Source of the DNA: Anaerolineae bacterium
GTDB taxonomy: Bacteria > Chloroflexota > Anaerolineae > Anaerolineales > UBA11858
Length of the DNA: 6,780 nt
Reading direction: 5' to 3'
Assembly: GCA_003694235.1 (NCBI GenBank)
Contig: RFKO01000278.1
Span: 1-6,780, forward strand
In this document: positions 6,610 to 6,780 of the stretch, one piece after another
Numbering within the stretch: the stretch's first letter is position 1
How the letters are laid out: each line of letters starts with the position of its first letter
Program-made: the position numbers and the translations under genes
The notes under the pieces: generated by a model
Database searches by the model: none
Seen by the model: the letters and a program-made list of their open reading frames with translations, nothing else
What the model was told of the DNA's origin: nothing

Positions 6610-6635
6610 AAGCCAAAACCTCCACCGACGATTTC

Positions 6636-6664
6636 AGTATACGCCTAATCAGGAGGAAAGTCAA
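6636..6664 (-). promoter_or_regulatory. Sigma-70-type promoter for the leader and SWIM gene
   Basis: On the minus strand: TTGACT (6664-6659), a 17-bp spacer, then TATACT (6641-6636). Each hexamer has one mismatch to TTGACA/TATAAT and the spacing is optimal. Transcription should start near 6629. It is the best-formed promoter in the window. Confidence 0.7.
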
Positions 6665-6682
6665 CCATTTGCAGTCTCCTGA
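6649..6682. repeat. TCAGGAG-N20-CTCCTGA inverted repeat around the -35 box
   Basis: Perfect 7-nt arms at 6649-6655 and 6676-6682 flank the -35 hexamer (6659-6664). A dimeric repressor or activator could bind here. The arm sequence resembles a Shine-Dalgarno (AGGAG), and the same TCAGGAGA string recurs on the minus strand at the SWIM ribosome binding site (6526-6519), so chance similarity is a real alternative. Confidence 0.3.
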
Positions 6683-6726
6683 CAGGGCTTTTCAACAATC
6701 AGACATTTGTAGGGCAATGCTCGCAG

Positions 6727-6761
6727 TTGGGTTGGCGAGGGCAATGCCCTCGCCAACCCAA
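6727..6761. repeat. REP-like perfect palindrome
   Basis: Two perfect 17-nt arms around a single A: TTGGGTTGGCGAGGGCA and its inverse complement. To its left, AGGGCAATGCTCGC (6711-6724) is a near copy of the inner AGGGCAATGCCCTCGC, so the whole unit spans roughly 6711-6761. Five T occur at 6768-6772, six nt after the stem on the plus strand, too far for a classic terminator though some activity is possible. The form is that of a repetitive extragenic palindrome. No gene is visible from 6665 to 6780. Confidence 0.7.
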
Positions 6762-6780
6762 GCACACTTTTTGAAGATGA

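Noticed and set aside
6328..6648. 106-codon plus-strand frame over the SWIM region
   Set aside because: It is antisense to the SWIM zinc-finger codons and crosses both the leader terminator and the promoter; no motif.
6645..6668. Seven-codon minus-strand ORF (MVDFPPD) with an AGGAG site
   Set aside because: It overlaps the -35 hexamer and spacer of the promoter, so that promoter cannot transcribe it, and no promoter further upstream is convincing.

Overview
The window comes from a fairly GC-rich bacterial chromosome. It holds five protein genes, one probable leader peptide and several short non-coding elements. The best guess for the source is Chloroflexota, perhaps an Anaerolineae-like lineage. 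This rests on remembered family resemblance: the C-terminal layout of the DnaE protein, the SLC45-like MFS transporter, and the tiny SWIM zinc-finger protein. There is no 16S or other marker, so the assignment is an inference.

Left block (44-3850, minus strand): a complete dnaE gene for the replicative DNA polymerase III alpha subunit (1268 aa). Its PHP metal site and polymerase aspartates are intact. A long Pro/Glu-rich linker joins the OB fold to a small C-terminal domain. An extended -10 promoter lies just upstream at 3891-3899.

Divergent control region (3851-4048): the dnaE promoter faces a second promoter-like site for a short plus-strand gene. Between them are a perfect 17-nt palindrome and a spaced TTATCAC/GTGATAA inverted repeat.

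Middle block (4049-6214, plus strand): first, a 62-aa membrane protein with a TatA/Hcf106-like helix. Next, a short intergenic repeat with 10-bp terminal inverted repeats (4244-4290). Then a 12-helix MFS transporter and, 10 nt later, a PlsC-type acyltransferase. The last two look like a bicistron devoted to envelope transport and lipid synthesis.

Right block (6221-6780, minus strand): a 78-aa SWIM zinc-finger protein convergent with plsC and closed by an intrinsic terminator. Upstream of it, in order of transcription, are a near-consensus sigma-70 promoter, a possible 11-codon ORF with a strong Shine-Dalgarno site, a GC-rich hairpin followed by six T, and then the SWIM ribosome binding site. 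This order is what a transcription attenuator looks like and is the most interesting part of the window. A large REP-like palindrome lies further out at 6727-6761.

The genes do not form one pathway: replication, membrane transport/lipid synthesis and a small zinc-binding protein are simply adjacent. No CRISPR array, tRNA, rRNA, transposase or integrase is visible.
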